From Phycisphaerae bacterium (GTDB lineage: Bacteria > Planctomycetota > Phycisphaerae > UBA1845 > UTPLA1), in NCBI GenBank assembly GCA_016935885.1, contig JAFGQA010000083.1, positions 1 through 14,355 on the forward strand: a stretch of 14,355 nucleotides of DNA, given 5' to 3'. The translations under genes were made by a program, and so were the position numbers. Shown in pieces: positions 6,612 to 14,355 of this stretch. Within the stretch, counting starts at the first letter, position 1. Each line of letters starts with the position of its first letter. The notes under the pieces are model-generated. The model ran no database searches. It saw only the letters and a list, made by a program, of their open reading frames with translations, and was not told the DNA's origin.

Positions 6612-7613
6612 CTACTTCGCCGGCACGTTGGACATCAGCATCCTGTACTTAGCATATTGGCGGGAATTGGCGTAGCGGAACGGCGGCTCTTTCTTCACGC
6701 CGGCCTCCTCGCGCGTGTAGAAGACCATCTGGTAGCAGTACGCGATCTTCGGGTCCTTCTTGCCCTTGAAGGCGACGAACACGTTAAGGCTGTACTGCGT
6801 CGGCTCGTGCGTCAGCGGGGCCTTCTTCGACACCTCCCACTCCACGGCCGTCACACACGCCGCGACCGGGATGTGCTCGTCGTCGTACTCGGGCTTGGAC
6901 CACTGGGGATTCTTGCGAAGGAACTCGATGGCCGCCTTGGCCAACTCGTCCGGGTTGCCCGGACCGGCGAAGTCCTTGTTGTGGCCGGGCCACTTCAGTT
7001 CCTTCAGCGCCTTCTCCCACAGCGGCCGCGTCTCTTTGACGGCAGCCTCAGCCTGCTCGATGTACTCGTCGTAATCGCCCTTGGGATTCCAGGTCTTGGC
7101 CAGCTTGAAGTACTGGAGCGCCTCTTCCGCTCGCGATAGCTTGAGTTCCAGTTTCTCGACGTTCTCGGCCTTCAGGAACTTCCACTTGCGATATGACTCC
7201 TTCCCCCAGGTCACGGCCCATTCGGTGAACTTCCCTTCCTCCTGCGCGATGTCGATGTCGTACGCGATGTTGGCCACCTGCCACGCATCCATGTCCATAT
7301 CCAGCGGCTTCTCCATGCCCTCGAAGAATTCGAGCACCTTCCGGTGATTATCGCCGTACCGGCTCTTGAATGTCTCACGCAACGGCTCAAACTGCTTCTT
7401 CCACGCCTCCCACTCGGCCTGAAACGCCACCCCCTTCTTCTGCACCTCAGACTGCGACATGTACTCCTTCTGGTACTGCACGCAGAGCTTGCCCAACGCG
7501 CTCCAGTCCTTCTTGGCCTGCTTCGTGTCAACCTGCGCCTGGGCGACGGGCGTCAGCAGTCCGAACGAGACCACGGCCGACACGACGATCATGGACATCC
7601 ATTCCTTGCTCAT
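6612..7613 (-). CDS. Secreted protein of unknown function
   Basis: I do not recognise the family. The 333-residue product opens with a clear Sec signal peptide: a short charged start, a hydrophobic stretch at about 8-22, and a cleavage site after AQA near residue 26. The mature part is hydrophilic, rich in Lys, Glu and Trp, and mostly helical in appearance, especially residues 30-220. The remaining third has more beta-like stretches (AACVTAVEWEV, YSLNVFVAFKG) ending in short basic segments. There are no transmembrane segments, lipobox or enzyme motifs. GAGGAGAGA lies just before ATG 7613, a strong ribosome site that fixes the start. It stands alone between repeat DNA and a TPR remnant. The possible terminator hairpin is at 6547-6591. 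It is probably exported across the inner membrane. Confidence 0.85.
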   Translation of the reverse strand: MSKEWMSMIVVSAVVSFGLLTPVAQAQVDTKQAKKDWSALGKLCVQYQKEYMSQSEVQKKGVAFQAEWEAWKKQFEPLRETFKSRYGDNHRKVLEFFEGMEKPLDMDMDAWQVANIAYDIDIAQEEGKFTEWAVTWGKESYRKWKFLKAENVEKLELKLSRAEEALQYFKLAKTWNPKGDYDEYIEQAEAAVKETRPLWEKALKELKWPGHNKDFAGPGNPDELAKAAIEFLRKNPQWSKPEYDDEHIPVAACVTAVEWEVSKKAPLTHEPTQYSLNVFVAFKGKKDPKIAYCYQMVFYTREEAGVKKEPPFRYANSRQYAKYRMLMSNVPAK

Positions 7614-7760
7614 TGAAGTCTCTCCTCAGAAAGTGTCATCTCCCTCGTCCAGTAACGCGACAAGGAGAGCAAGGACGCGCAACCGGATTCCTCGTTTCCT
7701 CGCGAGGACGACCGGGCAGCAGGCGAATCGGCTGTCACAAGCCCCGATCACGGGTCGGGT

Positions 7761-7910
7761 CTCGTAGATCGCCACCGCCCGCTTAAAGAGCGCCTCAGCT
7801 TGGTCATACTTGCCCTGGGTGTGGTACAGCCCGGCCAGATTGTTCAGACTCACTCCCACGTCGGGGCGATCGGGGCCCAGGGCCTTCTCTCTGATTGTCA
7901 GCGACCGTTT
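7761..7910 (-). pseudogene. Leftover single kinesin-light-chain-type TPR unit
   Basis: In one minus-strand frame this stretch encodes 50 residues that fit the TPR consensus of kinesin-light-chain type: KRSLTIREKALGPDRPDV, then SLNNLAGLYHTQGKYDQAEA, then FKRAVAIYE. These repeats normally occur in long tandem arrays, but here the similarity stops abruptly at both ends. After IYE the frame continues as unrelated sequence to a stop at 7626. The unit overlaps, in a different frame, the tail of the GT-C-like open frame. It is most simply a remnant of a deleted or recombined TPR gene; a small expressed ORF beginning at GTG 7859 is much less likely. Confidence 0.7.
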
Positions 7911-9783
7911 GCGCGATGTACGACCGCTGGCGGAAGCTCGGCGGCTTGCTGCGGGACAAGGCCGCCCCCGGCCCGGGCCATGTCTGGTGGTCCCAACGCG
8001 AGTTGATCATCGTCGCCCGAGATCCTGGCGCCCACAACGCCGGCGGCTCGTTCGAGTCGCTCCAGAAGAAACGATAGGACTCGTCACGCAAGTCCTTATC
8101 GAATTCCAGTTCCACCACGCGCACCGCGCCGCTGGACGGATCCACCTCGCGGATCACCCCGCGAAACGTCCCCGCCGTGTAGACATCCCCCGCTCTCCTC
8201 GGCCGATCACGACTGGTGCCCATCAACCCCAGGAAGCTGCTGAAGAATGGAACGTCTCGCGTCTCCAAACGGATCGTTCGACGATCGGGCAGCGCCGGCA
8301 CTTTCGGCCGAGCGATGTCCGACAAGACAGAGACCCTCACATCCTCACGCCCCAGGACGTGACAGAGACGGTACTGCGCCATCAGCGCCTCGAAGTTCCT
8401 GGCCGTATTGAGCATGAAGATCTGATCGCCCGCCCGCACGTCCCGCCCAAACGCCGCCACCATTACAAGGAGGTGCCGCCGTGCCTCGTATTCCATGAAG
8501 TGCATCACCCCCGTCGTCGCCCACGCCGCCCCGCCCTGCAGAACGATGAACAAGACGAACGGCAGCCTGCGCAACCCGAACCGGCGCCCAGGCCGCGGAT
8601 GTGCCAGCCACGCCGCACCTAGATACGCGAACCCGATGCTCGGCAGCATCATCACGCGATCGTCCGGGACCGTGCACACCAACAACGGCATGAACAGAAT
8701 CGCCCACACTGCCATCGCCAAGACGCCACGATCGCCCCGGTGACGGCACCAATACATCACACACGCCGCACCCAAGGCCACCGCTCCCACCACCACATAC
8801 ACCGACAGCCAGCCGCTCCATCCGTGGTGGAAGCGAAACAGGAACGAATTCACTGGAATCAACCACGTCGACAACAGCAGCACCGCGCGGCCGGGCAACG
8901 CCGCCAGATAATCCAGCGGCATGTGGATTGGGTCCTGCATCAACATCGCGTTCGACCCATACCCGCCGGACACGTAGCACCCAAACCACACCGCAGCCAC
9001 GACTGCAAAAGCACCGACCGCAACGAATGCCCGACGCCACCTGCCCGGCGTGCCGGCAAAGGCCAGGCCCAAACACACCGGTACCAGCACCACGGGAAGC
9101 ACGGCCTCCTTCGTGCAGAGGCCGACGCCGTACAACGCGGCGCCAGCCAAGGCACGCCAGACACCGCCATCCCGAACGTAGCGGCCGACCATCACCATCG
9201 CTCCAACCACGGAGATCAGCGCGAGCACGTCACAATGAGCCGAGACGAAGGTCACCGGTATCGCGTGACATGCCGCCAGAGAGAACAGCAAGGCACCCCA
9301 CCGCGCTCGGCGCTCCCCGCCGCCCACGAGCCGAAACAACGGCAGCAGCAAGCACACGCCGACGGCGTACAAGCCAAGCCCCACAAGCCGAAAGCCCGGC
9401 GCCCACTGCCCAAACAACAGGTATTCGTAATACAGGAACCACTCGCTCGCCGGCCGCCAATGGCGATAGCGCAACTCCTCGCCAATCCACCAGGAGTACC
9501 ACCCGGCTTCGCGAGCCACGACGTTCGCTTCGCCGCCGGGCAGAAACCCATACAGATCCAACGACGCGCGCTGCCCGGCAGCGTACTCCCGAAACAGCCG
9601 CAGGTTCCGCAGATCATCCAGGATGAAATCCGCGAACAGCGTCTGACCGTAAAACAGGAAGACAACCCCAACCAACACCAGTCCTGGTCGCCGCACACCT
9701 TCGTACCAAGCGACCGCGCGATGGCGAAGACTCGCCGCCGTGCCGGTGCCGCACCCCGTACTCGATGTCGTCCTTTTGCTCAT
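7804..9783 (-). CDS. GT-C-like multi-pass membrane protein (putative glycosyltransferase), 3' end doubtful
   Basis: The first 450 or so residues hold about ten hydrophobic segments, starting at 33-50. The first outside loop carries FILDDLRN (Asp56-Asp57). An acidic pair in this place is typical of GT-C enzymes of the PMT/ArnT/TMTC kind, which transfer sugars from lipid-phosphate donors at the outer face of the membrane. A soluble part of about 140 residues follows (around 450-590). The final 65 or so residues look unlike protein sequence and overlap the TPR remnant in another frame, so the natural end was probably near residue 590 and the original stop is lost. The ATG at 9783 has only a weak purine-rich upstream stretch. 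Donor, acceptor and even activity are inferred; an O-antigen-ligase-like or uncharacterised membrane protein is possible. Confidence 0.65.
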   Translation of the reverse strand: MSKRTTSSTGCGTGTAASLRHRAVAWYEGVRRPGLVLVGVVFLFYGQTLFADFILDDLRNLRLFREYAAGQRASLDLYGFLPGGEANVVAREAGWYSWWIGEELRYRHWRPASEWFLYYEYLLFGQWAPGFRLVGLGLYAVGVCLLLPLFRLVGGGERRARWGALLFSLAACHAIPVTFVSAHCDVLALISVVGAMVMVGRYVRDGGVWRALAGAALYGVGLCTKEAVLPVVLVPVCLGLAFAGTPGRWRRAFVAVGAFAVVAAVWFGCYVSGGYGSNAMLMQDPIHMPLDYLAALPGRAVLLLSTWLIPVNSFLFRFHHGWSGWLSVYVVVGAVALGAACVMYWCRHRGDRGVLAMAVWAILFMPLLVCTVPDDRVMMLPSIGFAYLGAAWLAHPRPGRRFGLRRLPFVLFIVLQGGAAWATTGVMHFMEYEARRHLLVMVAAFGRDVRAGDQIFMLNTARNFEALMAQYRLCHVLGREDVRVSVLSDIARPKVPALPDRRTIRLETRDVPFFSSFLGLMGTSRDRPRRAGDVYTAGTFRGVIREVDPSSGAVRVVELEFDKDLRDESYRFFWSDSNEPPALWAPGSRATMINSRWDHQTWPGPGAALSRSKPPSFRQRSYIAQTVADNQREGPGPRSPRRGSESEQSGRAVPHPGQV

Positions 9784-10294
9784 CCGCTACCGCGACGCGA
9801 GCCCCAAAACCGCCGCGGCAAGCTCCGCAACGGGCCCCTCACAACGCCTGGCTAACCGAAATCCAGATTTGCAGACCGCGTGGCCGCTATCGTACAGAAA
9901 CAGACGTTTCCACCGCAAGCGCAGTCGCGGGCCGCCGCCTGACCATCATGTTCTCCCGCAGCGCAGGCTGGAGTACTGGAGCAGCCGTGCTTCGGTCCTT
10001 TGCAGGTCTTGGGCCATGCCGCGTTCTCGTGGCAGCATCCGTGGCATGATCCCTGACCGTCGTCGGACTGGTGCGAGCAACCCCACGAGCAACGCGCCCA
10101 CGCTGGACTCGCTACGGTCCTCTTGAACACCGCGCAGAACTCGTACTAAGCAGGCTCCTCGGTACTACTCTGCTAACGTGTGAGCAGTGTGGGTGCCACT
10201 ACTGCTGCGTCGCACGCGTTTCTTCGAATTGTGATGCTGGCGGAGCCGATCTTCCTGGTGGCCGACGAGGAATCGGCGATCATGGAGGATCGCC
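9784..10294. other. 511-bp interval with no firm gene
   Basis: The only item seen is a weak Cys-rich frame on the minus strand, listed separately. There is also an imperfect hairpin near 10183-10206 (AGCAGT facing ACTGCT). No tRNA, clear promoter or repeat shared with other parts of the window was found. It separates the GT-C-like gene from the decayed transposase. Confidence 0.5.
9852..10130 (-). CDS. Doubtful small Cys-rich ORF
   Basis: A 92-codon frame from GTG 10130 has 12 Cys and 5 His, with local patterns such as CHGCCHE, DCACGG and CFC, as in metal-binding peptides. Against it: no ribosome site, a GTG start, no export signal in frame, and GC-rich DNA that yields Cys codons readily. 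A hydrophobic run (VGALLVGLLA) lies in another frame just inside the start, so the frame could be the broken end of a once-secreted Cys-rich protein. Treat it as a candidate only. Confidence 0.2.
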   Translation of the reverse strand: MFKRTVASPAWARCSWGCSHQSDDGQGSCHGCCHENAAWPKTCKGPKHGCSSTPACAAGEHDGQAAARDCACGGNVCFCTIAATRSANLDFG

Positions 10295-10870
10295 GTGAAC
10301 AGGAAGTACATCGTGCGGTTGGAGCCGCAAGAACGACAGCAATTGCGGAACTGGGTCACGACGGACAAGGCGGCCGCGCGCAAGCCCACGAACGGTCGTA
10401 CCCTGCTCCAAGCAGATGCGTCGGAAGGGGGCCCTGTTGGACGGATGAACAGATCGCCGCGGCGTTGGCCGTGACGACGCGGACGATCGAACATGTACGG
10501 CAACGATGGGTGGAGGAGGGTTTGGAGTCCGCGTTGGAACGGAAGAAACGGGGACAATCACCGACCCAGACCATCCTGGACCGCGACAAGGAGGCGAAGT
10601 TGGTCGCGATCTGCTGCTCCGAGCGGCCGCCGGGGTGATCCCATTGGACGTTGAAGCTGCTGGCGGACCGGCTGGTGGAGCTGGAGATCGTGGAGTCGAT
10701 ATCGCGGGACACCGTGCGTCGCGCGCTTAAGAAAACGAGTTGAAGTTGTGTCGGAAGAAGATGTGGTGTATTTCGCCGGAGCAGAATACCGCGTCTGTCT
10801 GTGCGATGGAGAACGTGTTGGACGTGTCCCACCGGCCCTGTGATGCGAATCACCCGCCCGTCGGCATGGC
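10295..10870 (+). pseudogene. Decayed 5' half of an IS630-type transposase
   Basis: A GTG at 10295 with GGAGG six bases upstream begins NRKYIVRLEPQERQQL, and the similarity continues in a second frame as GPCWTDEQIAAALAV and RTIEHVRQRWVEEGLESAL, the N-terminal helix-turn-helix part of IS630/Tc1-type transposases. Lesions are an apparent one-base loss in a G-run near 10430, a TGA at 10636-10638, and a TGA at 10741 where the match passes to a third frame (MWCISPEQN, then CAMENVLDVSHRP). The match stops near 10870, before the first catalytic Asp, so the DDE half is missing. It cannot make a working enzyme. Confidence 0.85.
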
Positions 10871-10880
10871 TGCACCCGTG

Positions 10881-10943
10881 GTGAGGTGACTGCCATTCAG
10901 CGTGACTCTGTGTAGCCACTCGCGCCATCAACAGTCGCCTCAC
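10881..10943 (+). repeat. 12-bp inverted repeat after the transposase remnant
   Basis: GTGAGGTGACTG (10881-10892) faces CAGTCGCCTCAC (10932-10943) with a single U-G wobble in plus-strand RNA and a 39-base interval. It begins where the transposase similarity ends, so it may mark the deletion junction or another small element. No target duplication was found. The rest of 10944-11113 holds no recognised feature. Confidence 0.4.
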
Positions 10944-11113
10944 GACCGTTTCATGTCATGATCACGTCTATTGCCGGATCCAAGCATAACCGCGCCGCGC
11001 TGCAATGTCGTGTCACAGATCCCAACCGCCCCCCACGCCCTCAACGCGATAGGGGACTGCTTCGTCATGCCCTGTGCTCAGTCGAATGGATGGTGGCCAG
11101 CGGCCCGTGCGTG

Positions 11114-11122
11114 TGCTAGATT
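11114..11122 (+). promoter_or_regulatory. Possible extended -10 of the GH116-type gene
   Basis: TGCTAGATT is identical to the candidate -10 ahead of glnS at 4344-4352. There is no good -35 at 16-18 bases. It would give a leader of about 85 nt carrying the hairpin at 11140-11173. Confidence 0.3.
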
Positions 11123-11139
11123 CTCACTCGCTGCCGCAG

Positions 11140-11173
11140 GCAAGCGCGGGTCGGTGGTTCCGCCGGCGCTTGC
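11140..11173 (+). other. Strong nested hairpin in the glycosidase leader
   Basis: GCAAGCGC (11140-11147) pairs perfectly with GCGCTTGC (11166-11173). Inside it, CGGTGG pairs with CCGCCG around TT with one wobble. Outside it, GCAG and TGC extend the stem across a bulged base. It ends 27 bases before the AGGGAG ribosome site. A regulatory or mRNA-stabilising role is possible but is not shown. Confidence 0.45.
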
Positions 11174-11213
11174 TGCCCGCGCTCAATCCGTCTTCAACGA
11201 AGGGAGTCTGAAC

Positions 11214-14200
11214 ATGAGACGTGCGCCCCTCAGCGTCGCCGTGTTTGTCATCGCACTGGTCGCGTTTTCGGGTCTTCAGTCCGCTCCCGGACTTGCCGAC
11301 TCGGTCAGTCGCCACACGTACAACGGCCCCTACGCCGGCGAGCACCTCAATCGCGTCGCGTTTCCCATCGGCGGCGTGGGTGCGGGAATGCTCTGCCTCG
11401 AAGGAACCGGCGCGATCTCGCACGTCTCCGTCCGCAACGAGATGCAATTCTTCAACGAACCTTGCTCGTTCGCCGCCATCTGCATCCGCCGCCCCGACGG
11501 CAACACAGCCAAGGTGCTCGAAGGCCCCGTCCCGGACTGGAAGGCCTTCGGCGGAACCGGAACGGGCAACGGCGCGGCGGGCAGAACCTACGGGCTGCCG
11601 CGCTTCGATGAGGCGGCGTTCCTGGCGCGGTTTCCGTTCGGAACGGTGAAGCTCAGCGACGCGGAGGTCCCGCTCGAGGTTGAATTGGCGGGCTGGAGCC
11701 CGTTTCTGCCGGGAAGCGCGGACGATTCGAGCCTGCCGGTCGGGGCGATCGAGTATCGTTTCAGGAACACAAGCCGAGAAACGGTCGAAGCCGTTTTCTC
11801 ATACCACACCAAGAACTTCATGGCCGCCGGCGGCAGCGGCGACACCATCCTGCCCATCGACAACGGATTCGTGCTCTCGCAGGCGGGAACCAAGGAGCAC
11901 CCGGATTACGAAGGCGGCTTCGCCGTATTCGTCAACGATGACGAAGCCGTCGTCGATCACTGCTGGTTCAAAGGCGGCTGGTGGGACGCGGTGACGCTCG
12001 CCTGGCGGAACGTCCAGCAGGGAAGGCTGGTGGCCAATTCGCCGGCGGAGGGGCATTGCCCCGGCGCATCGCTCTATACGCCGTTCACGCTACATCCCGG
12101 CGAGGAGCGAACCATTCGCCTGATGATCGCGTGGTACGTGCCGCGCACCACGTTGCGTCTGGGACGCGATCCCGCCGGTCCGGCATTCGGCACCGGGCCG
12201 TCACACGGCACCGGCCCGGGACAGCAGGAGGTCAGCGGGTTCGTCGGCCAGGGGCTGGTCAACACGTTTGACCCGTCAGGTGACGAAGCGACCGGCACGT
12301 TGACGTCGCCGGAGATCGAACTGACCTGCGATTACATCCAGTTTCTCATCGGCGGTGGAAACCACCCCGGCAAGACGTGCATCGAGCTGCTCGTCGGTGA
12401 CGAGGTTGTGCGAACAGCCGCAGGGCAGAACGCCGAGCGGCTGGAGTGGACAACCTGGGAAGTCGCGGGCTTGAAGGGCCGGCGTGCTCGAATTCGGATC
12501 GTCGATCACGATCGCGGCGCCTGGGGCCACATTAACGTCGACCAGATCGTGCTGACCGATCGGCGCTGGTCCGATGCTGCCGAGCTTATGCAAAACAGGA
12601 CCGAGCAGGGCGACGTCGTCACGATTCTGAACGACTTCGAGGCCGCCGACTATGGCGACTGGGTCGCCGAAGGTCCGCCGGCACCGGATGCGAAGGCGTG
12701 CTGCGCGAGACCGGGGCATCACGTGCCCTGGTATGCGGGCCGCTTCGAGAGCATCAACGGCGTCGTGACGTATTGGCGCGAGAACTACGACCGGCTGCGC
12801 CACGGGTCGGCGATCTTCCGCGACACGTTCTACGACACGACGCTGCCGCCCGAGGTTGTGGAGGCCGTCGCCGCCAATCTGACGATCCTCAAGTCCCCCA
12901 CCGTCATGCGCCAGACCGACGGTCGGCTGTGGTGCTTCGAGGGATGTTGCGATACGCACGGCTGCTGCCACGGCTCCTGCACGCACGTCTGGAACTACGC
13001 CCAGGCCATCCCGCATCTATTCCCCGTCCTCGAACGCTCGTTGCGGCAAACCGAATTCCACGAGAGCCAAGACGATCGCGGCCACCAGACCTTCCGCTCG
13101 TGCCTGCCGATCCGCCCCGTCGCGCACGCGTTTCACGCCGCCGCAGACGGCCAGCTCGGCGGGATCATGAAGGTCTACCGCGAGTGGCGTGTATCCGGCG
13201 ACAGCGCCTGGCTCCGCGCGATTTGGCCGCAGGTGCGACAAAGCCTGGACTACTGCATCAAGACCTGGGATCCCCGTGGTCGCGGCGTCCTGGAGGAGCC
13301 GCACCACAACACATACGACATCGAGTACTGGGGCCCGGACGGTCACTGTTCGAGCTTCTACCTGGGAGCCCTGACCGCCGCGATCGAGATGGGCGCGTTC
13401 CTGGGCGACGACGTGTCGCCATATCGCGACCTGCGCGACAGGGGACGTGAATTCCTCGAAACGAAGCTCTACAACGGCGAGTACTTCTACCAGCGCGTGC
13501 AAACGGAGGGGCTCGACGCGAAGTTCCAACCGCTCGACGTGTCGAACAACGGGTCGGGCTACGGCGAGATCATCGCCGCGTTAAACGAGCAAGGGCCGAA
13601 GTACCAGTACGGCACGGGCTGCCTGTCGGACGGTGTGCTCGGCTTCTGGATGGCACGCGTCTGCGGGCTGGAGCAGGACATCGTTGACCCGGTGAAGGTG
13701 CGCAGCAATCTGCGGGCGATTCACCGCTATAACCTGCGGCACGACCTCCGCGACCACGCGAACCCGCAGCGGCCGGCGTTTGCGCTCGGCCGCGACGGCG
13801 GCCTGCTGCTGTGTACCTGGCCGCACGGCGGCATGCCGGCGTTGCCATTCGTGTACAGCGACGAGGTCTGGACCGGAATCGAGTATCAGGCTGCCTCGCA
13901 CATGATGATGGCGGGCCTGGTCGACGAGGGCCTGGAGATCGTCCGCATCTGCCGCGACCGCTATGACGGCCGCGTCCGCAACCCGTTCAACGAATACGAG
14001 TGCGGCCACTGGTACGCCCGGGCGATGTCGAGCTACGCCTTGCTCCAGGGCCTCACCGGCGCGCGCTACGACGCGGTCGACAAGACGCTGTACATCGACT
14101 CGCGCATCGGCGACAGCTTCCGCAGCTTCCTCGCGACGGAAACCGGCTTCGGCACGGTCGGCCTCGACCGCGGCCAGCCGTTCCTGGACGTGAAGCACGG

Positions 14201-14276
14201 CCGCATCGACGTGAAAGAAGTAATCGTCTCCGGCCAGCCAAGTACGCTAGAGCAGTCTAAGCTTGAGAGTAATTGA
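11214..14276 (+). CDS. Secreted GH116/DUF608-type glycosidase with DUF4980-like insert
   Basis: The 1020-residue product starts at ATG 11214, with AGGGAG seven bases upstream; 81 further in-frame codons upstream cross the leader hairpin and are rejected. A Sec signal peptide (about 1-30) precedes a beta-rich GH116 N-terminal domain (about 35-335), beginning NGPYAGEHLNRVAFPIGGVG. Residues 338-450 form an inserted module (TGTLTSPEIEL, FLIGGGNHPGKTCIELL, WGHINVDQIVLTD) resembling the DUF4980 module found with bacterial levanases. The DUF608 catalytic (alpha/alpha)6 domain runs from about 500 to the end. It shows FEG (Glu576), THVWNY, HHNTYD (697-702), CLSDGVLGFW with Asp806 at the family acid/base position, and SDEVW (882-886). 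Family enzymes cleave beta-glucosides, glucosylceramide or beta-xylosides; the substrate here is unknown. A Cys cluster (574-589) is notable. Predicted location is periplasmic or extracellular. Confidence 0.88.
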   Translation: MRRAPLSVAVFVIALVAFSGLQSAPGLADSVSRHTYNGPYAGEHLNRVAFPIGGVGAGMLCLEGTGAISHVSVRNEMQFFNEPCSFAAICIRRPDGNTAKVLEGPVPDWKAFGGTGTGNGAAGRTYGLPRFDEAAFLARFPFGTVKLSDAEVPLEVELAGWSPFLPGSADDSSLPVGAIEYRFRNTSRETVEAVFSYHTKNFMAAGGSGDTILPIDNGFVLSQAGTKEHPDYEGGFAVFVNDDEAVVDHCWFKGGWWDAVTLAWRNVQQGRLVANSPAEGHCPGASLYTPFTLHPGEERTIRLMIAWYVPRTTLRLGRDPAGPAFGTGPSHGTGPGQQEVSGFVGQGLVNTFDPSGDEATGTLTSPEIELTCDYIQFLIGGGNHPGKTCIELLVGDEVVRTAAGQNAERLEWTTWEVAGLKGRRARIRIVDHDRGAWGHINVDQIVLTDRRWSDAAELMQNRTEQGDVVTILNDFEAADYGDWVAEGPPAPDAKACCARPGHHVPWYAGRFESINGVVTYWRENYDRLRHGSAIFRDTFYDTTLPPEVVEAVAANLTILKSPTVMRQTDGRLWCFEGCCDTHGCCHGSCTHVWNYAQAIPHLFPVLERSLRQTEFHESQDDRGHQTFRSCLPIRPVAHAFHAAADGQLGGIMKVYREWRVSGDSAWLRAIWPQVRQSLDYCIKTWDPRGRGVLEEPHHNTYDIEYWGPDGHCSSFYLGALTAAIEMGAFLGDDVSPYRDLRDRGREFLETKLYNGEYFYQRVQTEGLDAKFQPLDVSNNGSGYGEIIAALNEQGPKYQYGTGCLSDGVLGFWMARVCGLEQDIVDPVKVRSNLRAIHRYNLRHDLRDHANPQRPAFALGRDGGLLLCTWPHGGMPALPFVYSDEVWTGIEYQAASHMMMAGLVDEGLEIVRICRDRYDGRVRNPFNEYECGHWYARAMSSYALLQGLTGARYDAVDKTLYIDSRIGDSFRSFLATETGFGTVGLDRGQPFLDVKHGRIDVKEVIVSGQPSTLEQSKLESN

Positions 14277-14355
14277 TTAGCGGGTTCCGGAGGCCAGAAA
14301 CACGGTTTCCTCCCCAAAACCGAGGATTCTCGTGGGTGTACATGCGTTCTCCGAC

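Noticed and set aside
8740..9855. 371-residue open frame on the plus strand
   Set aside because: It is antisense to the GT-C-like gene, with a repetitive Gln/Arg/His-rich translation and no recognisable domain.
10425..10436. Programmed -1 frameshift in the IS630-type gene
   Set aside because: The G-run does not form a standard slippery heptamer in the zero frame, and further downstream lesions show that the gene is dead.
10971..11213. 81-codon upstream extension of the glycosidase
   Set aside because: It would bury the signal peptide internally and cross the strong hairpin at 11140-11173. The ATG at 11214 has its own ribosome site.

Overview
The window is GC-rich bacterial DNA, most likely from a member of the Planctomycetota (Phycisphaerae-like). 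That placement is an inference. It rests on the gene mix (secreted DUF608/GH116 glycosidase with a DUF4980-like insert, kinesin-light-chain-type TPR, GT-C membrane enzyme, GlnRS), loose gene spacing with no obvious operons, and several families of short structured repeats between genes.

Layout. 1-206: repeat hairpins, then a hairpin right after the rlmN stop codon. 207-1145 (-): an RlmN-type radical SAM methyltransferase that has the full catalytic set but lacks the usual N-terminal domain. 1146-1844: no protein gene; holds a UUCG hairpin, a structured repeat, a 116-bp dispersed repeat, a mini-element with 14-bp inverted ends and the tRNA promoter. 1845-1918 (+): tRNA-Cys(GCA). 2082-4280 (-): NhaC-type Na+/H+ antiporter with a signal-like N-terminus, a long Pro/Thr-rich linker and a palindromic repeat inside its coding sequence. 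4464-6173 (+): glutaminyl-tRNA synthetase with a hairpin leader. 6174-6611: second copies of the 116-bp and structured repeats around a tandem array of 30-32-bp hairpins. 6612-7613 (-): secreted protein of unknown function. 7761-9783 (-): a GT-C-like membrane protein whose open frame runs out of frame over a single leftover TPR unit. 9784-10294: mostly empty, with one weak Cys-rich ORF candidate. 10295-10870 (+): decayed IS630-type transposase. 11214-14276 (+): large secreted GH116-type glycosidase. 14277-14355: nothing recognised.

The genes do not form a pathway. tRNA-Cys, GlnRS and RlmN all serve translation, but they are separately oriented and spaced, so this looks like chance housekeeping proximity. 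I see no defence system, CRISPR array or biosynthetic cluster. The most unusual content is non-coding. Two repeat families seem to keep one part of the sequence fixed while the other part varies yet stays self-complementary, as selection on a folded nucleic acid would produce. One palindrome has become part of a protein-coding linker. All calls are from reading the sequence; no database search was run.
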